From the NCBI RefSeq assembly GCF_021352225.1, contig NZ_JAAUVI010000001.1, forward strand, positions 434,001 through 498,000: a stretch of DNA of 64,000 nucleotides, written 5' to 3'. The notes beneath the pieces are model-generated. The model was given only the letters and a program-made list of their open reading frames with translations, was not told the DNA's origin and made no database searches. The stretch is from Methylobacterium sp. C25. GTDB taxonomy: Bacteria; Pseudomonadota; Alphaproteobacteria; Rhizobiales; Beijerinckiaceae. A program made the position numbers and the translations under genes. Position 1 is the stretch's first letter. Each line of letters opens with the position of its first letter. Shown piece by piece: positions 25,863-34,162 of this stretch.

Positions 25863-26615
25863 TTACTTGTTTTTGGGAGGACCGTAGGGAGGGCGCGGGA
25901 TCGCGCGGTGCGCTGCACGCAGAGCGGCCGACCAGCGCTCGCGCAGGTCGTGGAAATAGGGCTCTCCGGCCTCGATCCGGTGATCGACTTCGAGGGTCAG
26001 GGCTCCGCGGCGCGCCACCGCGATGTCGATCGGCAGCCCAACGCCGAGGTTCGAGCGCATCGTCGAGTCCATCGAGACCAGAGCAACCTTGAGGGCGTCG
26101 TAAAGGTCGAGACTCGAAGTAACCGCGCGGTCGAGGATCGGCTTGCCGTATTTGTGCTCACCGATCTGCAGGAAGGGCGAGTCCTTCCCGCATTCGATGA
26201 AGTTGCCGGCCGAGTAGACCATGAACAGCCGCATCTCGCCGGTGCCGATCTGGCCACCGAGCAGGAAGGAGACCTCGAAGCGGATATTGGCCCGTTCGAA
26301 GCCTTCGTGCTCGATCTTGCGGACCTGCCGGACGGCTCGGCCGACGAGTTGCGCCGCCTTGAACATGCTCGGCACGTCAACGAGCTTCTCGGGCGGCTGC
26401 CCCTCGACGTCGTCGACGCCCTCGCGCAGCAGGCTCAGGACGGACTGCGTCACCGAGAGGTTGCCGGCGGAGGCGAGCATGATCACCCGCTCGCCCGGGA
26501 CGTTGAACAGCTGCAGCTTTCGGAAGGTCGAGATGTCGTCGAGCCCCGCATTGGTGCGGGTATCGGCGATCATCACCAGCCCATCCTCGACCAGGACTCC
26601 GACGCAGTACGTCAT
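25863..26615 (-). CDS. Proteasome-type protease, Anbu/BPH family
   Basis: 250 aa from ATG 26615. The second residue is Thr (MTYCVGVLVEDGLVMIADTR), which becomes the N-terminal nucleophile after Met removal. D17 and K32 of the mature chain (ADTRTNAG and STFRKLQLF) complete the Ntn-hydrolase set. The rest matches Anbu (ERVIMLASAGNLSVTQSVLSLL, ALVSMDSTMRSNLGVGLPID). Anbu is a bacterial relative of the 20S proteasome and HslV that forms open rings. It is last in an operon with transglutaminase, alpha-E and ATP-grasp genes, the known Anbu context, pointing to processing of a peptide made by that operon. Confidence 0.93.
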   Translation of the reverse strand: MTYCVGVLVEDGLVMIADTRTNAGLDDISTFRKLQLFNVPGERVIMLASAGNLSVTQSVLSLLREGVDDVEGQPPEKLVDVPSMFKAAQLVGRAVRQVRKIEHEGFERANIRFEVSFLLGGQIGTGEMRLFMVYSAGNFIECGKDSPFLQIGEHKYGKPILDRAVTSSLDLYDALKVALVSMDSTMRSNLGVGLPIDIAVARRGALTLEVDHRIEAGEPYFHDLRERWSAALRAAHRAIPRPPYGPPKNK

Positions 26616-26703
26616 CGCGACAGAGGCCTCGTCACGGGGGAAATCGGGCGCCCGGATCGCATATCGGGCTGGCGTGGCGCAAGGCCGTCGATTGGTGAGG
26701 CGG

Positions 26704-27540
26704 TCAGCCCTGAGACTGGCTCTGGGCGAGCATCGCCTCGTCGACCCGCAGGCGCACTTCCAGACCTTCCGTGCCGCCACCGACACGACTGCCGCGGATC
26801 GGGGCTGCGCCGAGATAATCGAGGCCGATCGCAACTCGGACATGGGCATCGGTCGTCGAGATGCCGTGGGCCGCGTCGAAGCCGACCCAACCGAGGCCCG
26901 GCACCAACGCCTCTGCCCAGGCATGTCCGGTACGCTGCTCGTCCACCTCTTCCTCGGAACGGACATAGCCGGAGACGTAGCGGGTCGGGATCTCGAGATG
27001 GCGCGCCGCCGCGATGAAGACGTGCGCCATGTCCTGGCAGACGCCCTTGCCGGCTTCGAACGAGGCGGATGCCGTGGTGCTGGCGCTGGTCGGACCCGGC
27101 TCGAAGGCCACGCGTTCGGGGATCGCGGCGAGGAGCTTGTGCAGCACCGACAGGCGTTCACCCGCGCCGCCCGACGTGGTCTCGTGTGCGAAGGCCTGGA
27201 TCTCGGGGCTCGGCTCGGTCAACGGCGTCTCGCGCAGGTAGAACGGCTCGGGCAGCCGTTCCACTGCGCCGCGCACGATGCCGGCGGTATCGAAGGTCTC
27301 GACCTCGCCGGTCACGCGCACGGTGAGCGCATCGGCCGCCTCGTCGGCAGTGAACCAGTGGACGATGTTGCCGAACCCGTCCTCGCGCGCCGTCAGCCGC
27401 CCGTCGACCGAGGGCTCGATCCGCCACTCGCGCACGTGTTGCCCATCGTGGTCGCGCGGGGTCAGCCGGAGGACCTGAATCAGGCCGCGTGCCGGTTGCT
27501 CGTAGGTGTAGATCGTGTCGTGAACGACGCGGATGCGCAT
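26704..27540 (-). CDS. Transglutaminase-like cysteine protease family protein
   Basis: 278 aa. N-terminal bacterial transglutaminase-associated beta domain (about 1-80), then the transglutaminase core with Cys in GKGVCQDMAHVFIAAARHL, His in GHAWAEALVPG and Asp in VGFDAAHG, giving an intact Cys-His-Asp triad. Predicted to cleave or transfer amide bonds. Placed 48 bp after the alpha-E gene and 88 bp before the Anbu gene on the same strand. Confidence 0.92.
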   Translation of the reverse strand: MRIRVVHDTIYTYEQPARGLIQVLRLTPRDHDGQHVREWRIEPSVDGRLTAREDGFGNIVHWFTADEAADALTVRVTGEVETFDTAGIVRGAVERLPEPFYLRETPLTEPSPEIQAFAHETTSGGAGERLSVLHKLLAAIPERVAFEPGPTSASTTASASFEAGKGVCQDMAHVFIAAARHLEIPTRYVSGYVRSEEEVDEQRTGHAWAEALVPGLGWVGFDAAHGISTTDAHVRVAIGLDYLGAAPIRGSRVGGGTEGLEVRLRVDEAMLAQSQSQG

Positions 27541-27588
27541 GCCTGAATCCCGGATGCGTGGGGTGAGCGAGGAGCGGTTGGCGCGAGC

Positions 27589-28533
27589 CTATATCAGATA
27601 CTGGTCGCTGATTGCCGCCCCGAGCTTGTTGTTCTCGCCGATGAAGGCCTCGATGAACTCGTGCAGCCCCGAGGCGAAGATCCGGTCGATGTCGGCGTTG
27701 TGCAGATAGCTGCGCAGGTTGCTCGCCAGCCGCTGGCTCTCACCGCGGCGACCGTAGGAATCCGCGATCAGGTCGAGATGTTCCACCAGCATGCCGACGC
27801 AGTTGGTGAGCGAGCGCGGCATCTGGCGGTTGAAGATCAGGAGGTCGGCGACGAGCACCGGCTTGATGCTCTCGCGGTAGACCCAATGATAGGCGTTGAA
27901 AGCCGACACTTCGCGCAGGATCGTGGTCCACTGGAAATAGTCGAGCGTGCCGCCGACACGCTCCGAGGCCGGCAGCAGGATCTGGTACTTCACGTCGAGG
28001 ATGCGGGCCGTGTTGTCGGCCCGCTCGATCGCCATACCGAGGCGGGTGAACCAGTAGCCGTCGTTGCGCAGCATCGTGCGGTAGGCCGAGCCGTCGAAGG
28101 CCAGCGAAACCTGCTTCACCCAATCGAGGAACTGCGAGAACTCGTCCCGCGACAGCTCGCGGCCTTCGTAGCTGCGCAGCTCCAGCCAGGCGCCGTTAAT
28201 CGCGTCCCACATCTCGGTGGTCAGCGCCGTGCGGATCGAGCGGGCATTCTCGCGGGCGGTCTCGATGCAGGAGCGGATCGAGGACGGGTTGTGCCGCGAG
28301 AAGGCGAGGAAGTCGCAGACGGTGTGCTCGTTGACGGCGTCGTAGTGCTTCTTGAACTCGTCGGCGTCGCCCGTGGATTCGAGTGCCGATGCCCACTCGT
28401 TGCTTGCCCGGCCACCGTAGCTCGACGGCAGGGCGGCCAGGCGATGCGCCGCATCGAGGATGCGCGCGACGAAATCGGCACGCTCGGCGTAGCGCGAGAG
28501 CCAGTAGAGGTTGTCGGCGGTGCGGGACAGCAT
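27589..28533 (-). CDS. Alpha-E domain protein (DUF403)
   Basis: 314 aa, all-helical. Starts with the family signature MLSRTADNLYWLSRYAERAD and carries RADNTARILDVKY and FLIFNRQMPRSL-type segments. The domain accompanies circularly permuted ATP-grasp enzymes and is thought to assist peptide-bond formation, with no settled activity. In the Anbu operon between the ATP-grasp gene (191 bp gap) and the transglutaminase. Confidence 0.92.
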   Translation of the reverse strand: MLSRTADNLYWLSRYAERADFVARILDAAHRLAALPSSYGGRASNEWASALESTGDADEFKKHYDAVNEHTVCDFLAFSRHNPSSIRSCIETARENARSIRTALTTEMWDAINGAWLELRSYEGRELSRDEFSQFLDWVKQVSLAFDGSAYRTMLRNDGYWFTRLGMAIERADNTARILDVKYQILLPASERVGGTLDYFQWTTILREVSAFNAYHWVYRESIKPVLVADLLIFNRQMPRSLTNCVGMLVEHLDLIADSYGRRGESQRLASNLRSYLHNADIDRIFASGLHEFIEAFIGENNKLGAAISDQYLI

Positions 28534-28724
28534 GGCTCAGGTCACGGCTGCGTCGGGCCCGAAAAGGCCGATATGGGAGGAAAGAGCGAGAATGTCGTCG
28601 CAAGCGGCGGCCCGAACCGCTACCCCGCGACGCGGAATTGCTTGAAAAAGGGGCATCTGCTCACTTCCTGCGCAGCTCCTTTGGAAGGCGGGCCCAGCAG
28701 CCGCCTCTGCGTTGCGCAATCCGG

Positions 28725-30164
28725 TCAAGCGTCGAGCACCCATGTGTCCTTGGTGCCGCCGCCCTGGCTGGAATTGACGACGAGCGAGCCCTCCTTCAGC
28801 GCCACGCGGGTCAGGCCGCCCGGCACGATGCGGATCTCGTCGGCCCCGGCGAGCACGAAGGGGCGCAGGTCGACGTGGCGCGGCGCGACGCCGGAGGCGA
28901 CGAAGGTCGGGCAGGTCGAAAGCGACAGCGTCGGCTGAGCAATGAACCCGTCCGGCGCATGGCGCAGCCGCTTGCCGAACTCCTCGATCTCGCGGCGAGT
29001 CGCGTGTGGGCCGACCAGCATGCCGTAGCCGCCCGAGCCGTTGACCTCCTTCACGACGAGATCCTTGAGGTTATCCATCACGTAGGAGAAGGCCTCCTTC
29101 TCGCGGCAACGATAGGTCGGCACGTTGTGTAGAATCGGCTCCTCGCCCGTGAAGAACTTCACGATTTCAGGCATATAGCTGTAGACGGCCTTGTCATCCG
29201 AGATGCCGGTGCCGACGGCGTTCGACAACGTGACGTTGCCGCGCTCATAGGCGTTCATCAGGCCGGGCACGCCGAGGACGCTGTCCGGCCGGAAGACCAG
29301 CGGATCGAGGAAGGCATCGTCCAGCCGGCGGTAGATCACGTCGACGCGACGCGGCCCCTCGGTGGTGCGCATGTAGACGACGTCGTCCTTGGTGAAGAGA
29401 TCGCCTGCCTCCACCAGCTCGACGCCGAGTTTGTCCGCCAGGAACGAGTGCTCGTAGAAGGCCGAGTTGTAGCGGCCCGGCGTCAGCAGCACGACGGTCG
29501 GATCGCGCGTCGCCGATTGCGGAGCGAGGCTGCGCAAGGTGGCGAGCAGGGCATCGGGATAGTTCTCGACCGGCGCGACGCGATGGCGCGAGAACAGCTC
29601 CGGGAAGAGCCGCAGCATCACCTCGCGGTTCTCCAGCATGTAGGAGACGCCCGAGGGCGTGCGGGCATTGTCCTCGAGGACGAAGAAGTCCTTCTCGCCG
29701 GTGCGGACGATGTCGATGCCGGCGATGTGGACGTAGAGATCGTGCGGCACCCGGAAGGCGCGCATCTCCATCTGGTAGTGCTGGTTCCGATAGACCAGAT
29801 CGGCCGGGATCACGCCCGCCTTGATGCACTCCTCCGCGCCGTAGATGTCGTTGAGGAACATGTTGAGCGCGGTGACGCGCTGCTTCAGTCCCCGCTCCAG
29901 AAAATCCCATTCCGGCTTGGTCAAAACCCGCGGAATGATGTCGAACGGGATCAGCCGCTCGGTGGAATCATTCGAGCCGTAAACGGCGAAGGTGATGCCG
30001 ATGCGCCGAAACAGCATTTCGGCCTGGCTGCGGCGGGTGTTGAAATGCTCGGGCGGAGTCTTGTCGAGCCAAGCCTTCAGAGTGTCGTAGGCGTCGCGGA
30101 CCGGTCCTCCGGCGGGCAGATCTCCCGGCCCGTTCATTTCGTCGAAGGCTTTCGCCAGCGCCAT
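28725..30164 (-). CDS. Circularly permuted type 2 ATP-grasp protein (DUF404/DUF407)
   Basis: 479 aa from ATG 30164, preceded by AGGGGAG at 6 nt; the in-frame GTG at 30191 is less well placed. Visible motifs include IPFDIIPRVLTKPEWDFLERGL, FFVLEDNARTPSGVSYMLENR, VVLLTPGRYNSAFYEHSFLA and a C-terminal ELVVKEVNGSGGYGML-type ATP-grasp loop. Such enzymes ligate a carboxylate to an amine using ATP, consistent with synthesis of a small peptide. First gene of the four-gene Anbu operon. Confidence 0.93.
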   Translation of the reverse strand: MALAKAFDEMNGPGDLPAGGPVRDAYDTLKAWLDKTPPEHFNTRRSQAEMLFRRIGITFAVYGSNDSTERLIPFDIIPRVLTKPEWDFLERGLKQRVTALNMFLNDIYGAEECIKAGVIPADLVYRNQHYQMEMRAFRVPHDLYVHIAGIDIVRTGEKDFFVLEDNARTPSGVSYMLENREVMLRLFPELFSRHRVAPVENYPDALLATLRSLAPQSATRDPTVVLLTPGRYNSAFYEHSFLADKLGVELVEAGDLFTKDDVVYMRTTEGPRRVDVIYRRLDDAFLDPLVFRPDSVLGVPGLMNAYERGNVTLSNAVGTGISDDKAVYSYMPEIVKFFTGEEPILHNVPTYRCREKEAFSYVMDNLKDLVVKEVNGSGGYGMLVGPHATRREIEEFGKRLRHAPDGFIAQPTLSLSTCPTFVASGVAPRHVDLRPFVLAGADEIRIVPGGLTRVALKEGSLVVNSSQGGGTKDTWVLDA

Positions 30165-30237
30165 TCGTGACTCCCCTTGCTCTACGTTCACCTAGGCAAG
30201 AGGCAGGCCAGGGGAAGACCTGAGGTTCGCCACGATC

Positions 30238-30975
30238 TCAGATCAGCTTCAGTCCCTTGAAACTTGCATGACCGTCACGGCCGAGGATGACGTGGTCGTG
30301 GACGACGATCCCGAGCGGGGCGAGCACCGAAACGATCTCGCGGGTCATCTTGATGTCCGCGCCGGACGGCTTGGGGTCGCCCGATGGGTGGTTATGGGCG
30401 AGGATAAGTGCCGTTGCGCCGAGTTCGAGCGCGCGCTTGGCGACCTCGCGGGGATAGGCTGGCGTGTGGTCGACGGTGCCGCGTCCCTGCACCTCGTCGC
30501 GGATGAGCTGGTTGCGCTTGTTGAGGAACAGCACCCGAAACTCTTCGCGACCTGAGAAAGCCATGGCCGAGCGGAGATATTCGACGAGCGCACTCCACGA
30601 TGACATCACCGGGGTCTCTCCGATCACGCTGCGGGCAATGCGCTGCCCGGCAACGGCGACGAGCTTCAGATCCGCGGCGACGTTGTCTCCGATACCTTTG
30701 ATCTCTGCCAATTGGCTCGGTTCGGCTGAAAGAACCGCAGCATACGACCCGAAGCGATCGACCAACTTCTTGGCGAGCGGCTTCACATCCTTGCGGGGTA
30801 TCGAACGAAAAAGAACGAGTTCGAGCAACTCGTAGTCAGGCAGCGCCTCGGCGTTCTTGAGGAAACGCTCGCGCAGGCGGTCACGGTGCCCGATGTAATG
30901 CGGCTGTTCCGGCTTGGCCGCCGGCTCGGCGCCGAGCAGATCGGGCGTCGAGGACGACGGCACTCGGCTCTTCAT
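30238..30975 (-). CDS. radC: RadC/JAB-domain protein
   Basis: 245 aa. N-terminal helix-hairpin-helix region ([22 protein letters not shown]), then a JAMM metallo-domain with the metal-binding set [20 protein letters not shown]. Named for an old DNA repair link that has been withdrawn; current function uncertain. Follows map by 16 bp with GAAGG before its ATG, so map-radC is probably one transcript. Confidence 0.92.
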   Translation of the reverse strand: MKSRVPSSSTPDLLGAEPAAKPEQPHYIGHRDRLRERFLKNAEALPDYELLELVLFRSIPRKDVKPLAKKLVDRFGSYAAVLSAEPSQLAEIKGIGDNVAADLKLVAVAGQRIARSVIGETPVMSSWSALVEYLRSAMAFSGREEFRVLFLNKRNQLIRDEVQGRGTVDHTPAYPREVAKRALELGATALILAHNHPSGDPKPSGADIKMTREIVSVLAPLGIVVHDHVILGRDGHASFKGLKLI

Positions 30976-30991
30976 CGGCGCGGGCCTTCGC

Positions 30992-31819
30992 TCAGACCTG
31001 CGGCTTCGGCTGGTCGAGCCCCTTCGGCGACAGCGTGAAGATCTCGTACCCGGTCTCGGTGACCGCGACGGTGTGTTCGAACTGGGCGGAGAGCGAGCGG
31101 TCGCGTGTCACCGCAGTCCAGCCGTCCGAGAGCACCTTCACCGACGGGCGCCCAAGATTGATCATCGGCTCGACGGTGAAGAACTGGCCCGGCTTGAACG
31201 GCACGTCGTAGCTTGCCTCGACGTAGTGCAGAATGGTCGGTGCGTCGTGGTAGACACGGCCGAGGCCATGGCCACAGAAATCGCGAACGACAGAGCAGCG
31301 CTCGGCCTCGGCATATGTCTGGATGGCGTGGCCGATATCGGTGGTGGAGCCGCCGGGCTTGATCGCCTGGATACCGCGCATCAGCGACTCGTAGGTGATT
31401 TCGCACAGGCGCTGCGCCTTGCGCGGCACCTCTCCGACGTAGGCCATGCGGCTCGAATCCCCGTGCCAACCGTCGAGGATCAGGCAAATGTCGAGGTTGA
31501 CGATGTCTCCATCGCGAAGCGGCTTGTCGTTCGGGATGCCGTGGCAGACGACGTGGTTGATCGAGGTGCAGATCGACTTCGGGTAACCGCGATACATCAG
31601 CGAGGCCGGATAGGCCCCGTGATCCATCGCGAAGGTGAAGGCGAGCCGGTCGAGATGCTCCGTTGTGACGCCGGGCTGCGTCGCCTCGACGAGCAGGTCG
31701 AGCGCCTCGGCCGTCAGGCGGCCGGCTCGGCGCATTCCCTCGAACCCCTCGGGCCCGTGGATCGGCGGCTCGGGCGAGCGCCGGCTGCTGGCGGCGACGG
31801 CCTGGTCTTCTCGGCTCAT
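30992..31819 (-). CDS. map: Methionine aminopeptidase type I
   Basis: 275 aa. Removes the initiator Met from nascent proteins. The five metal ligands are present: D in [13 protein letters not shown] (two Asp), H in [16 protein letters not shown] in [10 protein letters not shown] and E in [17 protein letters not shown]. The substrate-binding [10 protein letters not shown] is also intact. An N-terminal extension of about 25 residues is non-conserved. Its activity is needed to expose the Thr nucleophile of the Anbu protein. Confidence 0.95.
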   Translation of the reverse strand: MSREDQAVAASSRRSPEPPIHGPEGFEGMRRAGRLTAEALDLLVEATQPGVTTEHLDRLAFTFAMDHGAYPASLMYRGYPKSICTSINHVVCHGIPNDKPLRDGDIVNLDICLILDGWHGDSSRMAYVGEVPRKAQRLCEITYESLMRGIQAIKPGGSTTDIGHAIQTYAEAERCSVVRDFCGHGLGRVYHDAPTILHYVEASYDVPFKPGQFFTVEPMINLGRPSVKVLSDGWTAVTRDRSLSAQFEHTVAVTETGYEIFTLSPKGLDQPKPQV

Positions 31820-31893
31820 GGATCTTTGCTTGGAGGCATCTGGTCGAACGTCTGTCTACGCCCGGTTGCAGGTGCCGCCAACCCTGCCGAACT

Positions 31894-33003
31894 TCAATAG
31901 AGCGGCGGCAGCGCGACGTTCGGAATCGCGAAAGGCCCGAGCATCAACCGTCCCCCCGCGAGCTTCACGGTGGGGATGGGCTGCAGAGCCGGATCCGCGG
32001 TTGCGGCCCCCGACTCCGCTTCCGGATCGCGCCGCTTCATCCCCCCCAGGAACTGGGCGACGAGGTTGCCGATCAGCCCGCCCTTGTCGTTGCCGAGGCG
32101 CTTGCCCATGACCTGAGCGACGAGATCTCCGAGACCGGCGGCGCGAACATCGAACTGCCCCTCCGGCCGGTGCGCCTCGTCGAGGCCGACCTCGCCCTTG
32201 GCCTGGACGCGGCGGTTGCCCTTGATCAGCGAGAGTGAGGTCACGTCGAGTTGGCCTTCGGCCAGCCGCCAAGCCTCCAGTTCACGCTCGACGGCGCGGG
32301 TGCGCAACACGGTGGCGCGCTCCAGCGTCGCGTCGAGGGACGCCCCGATCGGATCGGCATTGCCCACGAGCGGGTCGAGCATGGGGAACACGCCGTCGGT
32401 CAGACGCAGGTTGAGATCGACCGCTCCGTCGGACTCGAAGCGGCCAGGCGTCGGGCGGGCATGCATCTCTAGATGCTTGGCCGCGAAATCCACTTGGCCC
32501 GGCAGGCCACCGCGCACGCTGCCCTTCGGTCCGTCGACGACGACCGAGGCGCGCACGAAACCGCCCGAGGCGCCGTGGAAACTCCCTTCCAGCGAGGACC
32601 AGTTCACGTCGCCGGCGAGATTTCCCTGCTCGACATGGAACGGCCCCGTCGCCTCGAAGATGGCATGGCGCGGCTGGTAGATCTGCACCAGGGCCGTGAT
32701 GGGCCCGAGCGTAAAGCCGCCATCCGAACGCGCGAATTTCAGGGATGCGCAACGCAGTTCGATGCGGAACGGAAAGCCGGTGATCGTGCGGTCGGCGCAG
32801 GTCCAGTTGCGTCCTGCCGCCGCCTCGCGGCCGAGCCACGCATCCATCTCCGAGGCCGCCTTGCCGCGAATCCAGAACCAGCCGGCCGACCACAGCAGCG
32901 CCAGCAGGAGCAGCAGGATGTAGGGAAGAAACAGCCCGATCCGCGAGCGCCGCCGCCCCTTGGCGGGTGACGGTTCGGTGTTCGGCTCGGATCCCTGCGC
33001 CAT
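31894..33003 (-). CDS. DUF2125 family membrane-anchored protein
   Basis: 369 aa. One N-terminal membrane helix (about residues 24-45, LFLPYILLLLLALLWSAGWFW) anchors a large periplasmic domain opening with the DUF2125 signature WTCADRTITGFPFRIELRCASL. Common in alphaproteobacteria; function unknown. Repeated beta-rich stretches suggest an AsmA-like or lipid-handling fold, which is inference. Same strand as map, 74 bp upstream of it. Confidence 0.85.
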   Translation of the reverse strand: MAQGSEPNTEPSPAKGRRRSRIGLFLPYILLLLLALLWSAGWFWIRGKAASEMDAWLGREAAAGRNWTCADRTITGFPFRIELRCASLKFARSDGGFTLGPITALVQIYQPRHAIFEATGPFHVEQGNLAGDVNWSSLEGSFHGASGGFVRASVVVDGPKGSVRGGLPGQVDFAAKHLEMHARPTPGRFESDGAVDLNLRLTDGVFPMLDPLVGNADPIGASLDATLERATVLRTRAVERELEAWRLAEGQLDVTSLSLIKGNRRVQAKGEVGLDEAHRPEGQFDVRAAGLGDLVAQVMGKRLGNDKGGLIGNLVAQFLGGMKRRDPEAESGAATADPALQPIPTVKLAGGRLMLGPFAIPNVALPPLY

Positions 33004-33101
33004 CCCGGTCCCTCGGCTCTGCCCGGACGTCGCGGGCGGGCCGTCTTTGACGACAGGAGTTCGGCCGGCGCAAGGGCGACGGCGCGATCGTCGCTGTTCG
33101 A

Positions 33102-33467
33102 TCAGTTCAGAGCCGAGGCCGGAATGTCCAAATCCTCCAGGACGGCGCGGCGCTCGTCCTCGGTCTGGGCGAGGCGGTGGACATGCATCTCGGTGGCGCC
33201 GCGCCGGGCGACATGCGCCAGCCAGCCGCCCCTCAACCGCTCCCGCGGGCTCTCGCCGGACGTCGCCACGCAGACGGGCTGCGCGATACCGGACCCGTCG
33301 CGCCGCACCGCGATCACCACGACATCGCCCATCTCCGCGAGATCGGTCTCGGCCATTTCGTGCACGCCGACGACATAGCGCCGGCCCGACCGGCCACGCC
33401 AGGCGCTCAAGGTGACCGCCGGCGTCCCGCGCAGGTTTGCGATGGTTCTGAGTCGCTCCTCGGCCAT
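33102..33467 (-). CDS. Hypothetical protein, 121 aa
   Basis: ATG 33467 with a good SD (GAGGAGAG) 6 nt upstream. A compact, soluble alpha/beta peptide; MAEERLRTIANLRGTPAVTLS, GRRYVVGVHEM and VVVIAVRRD suggest a small beta-barrel. Coding character is convincing but no family is recognised. The gene lies just upstream of the DUF2125 gene on the same strand (98 bp). Confidence 0.65.
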   Translation of the reverse strand: MAEERLRTIANLRGTPAVTLSAWRGRSGRRYVVGVHEMAETDLAEMGDVVVIAVRRDGSGIAQPVCVATSGESPRERLRGGWLAHVARRGATEMHVHRLAQTEDERRAVLEDLDIPASALN

Positions 33468-33763
33468 GTGCGCTCTCCTCGATCCGCCGCTCCGGCCCGG
33501 TCCGCCGGTGCGCGAAGCACTTTGTTCACTTTCTGTTCTCGTTTTAGCGACGCATCGACTCCGCCGTCAAGGCCGATCAGCAGAGCCGGAAGCCGGGCGA
33601 TCAAGCCTGGATCGACACCGCCGCCGGAGGGATCACGAACCAATGTGAGACGAGACCGGCTTGCCGCGTCGAGCCCAGCGAACAGCGAACGTTGAGGCCT
33701 GGACCGCTTCCCGATTTGCCATCCTGCTCTGGCAAAACGGCATGCGATGCCGCCTGAGACTGG

Positions 33764-34006
33764 TTACGCGTGCAGACCCGTCAATCGACACAGCACCTCG
33801 ATCTGCGCCGGTCCGAAGAGAACGCCATCAGCCTCGATCCAGGGTCGCGCGGTTGCGTCAGGCGACGACGATTTGGCTTTGTCCAGCGCGTCGGAGAAAG
33901 ACGCGCAGGCCGTCGTATCCGGCCATTGCAGGCAGGTCCGATCAGGCTTGTCCGGCCCTGCCATCCAGAAGAGGCTGATATCGAAGGCTTCGCTTGCTTT
34001 GGTCAC
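33764..34006 (-). CDS. Hypothetical protein, 80 aa
   Basis: GTG 34006 is preceded by AGGAAG at 9 nt. The peptide (MTKASEAFDISLFWMAGPD, PDTTACASFSDALDKA, GVLFGPAQIEVLCRLTGLHA) looks like a real soluble small protein with two cysteines. No family assigned. Downstream of bglX on the same strand. Confidence 0.6.
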   Translation of the reverse strand: MTKASEAFDISLFWMAGPDKPDRTCLQWPDTTACASFSDALDKAKSSSPDATARPWIEADGVLFGPAQIEVLCRLTGLHA

Positions 34007-34162
34007 GGCGCATCGCTTCCTGCTGCGCGGTGAGGGTAGGCCGAGTGCAGCAGTGGCGGGAGTGGCCGGAACGAGAACAGGTGATGCGCCGGCCGAAATC
34101 AGATTTCCAGCGGCGCGAGACCATAGCCCGCCAGCATCGCCGACATGAAACGATGGCGCGAC

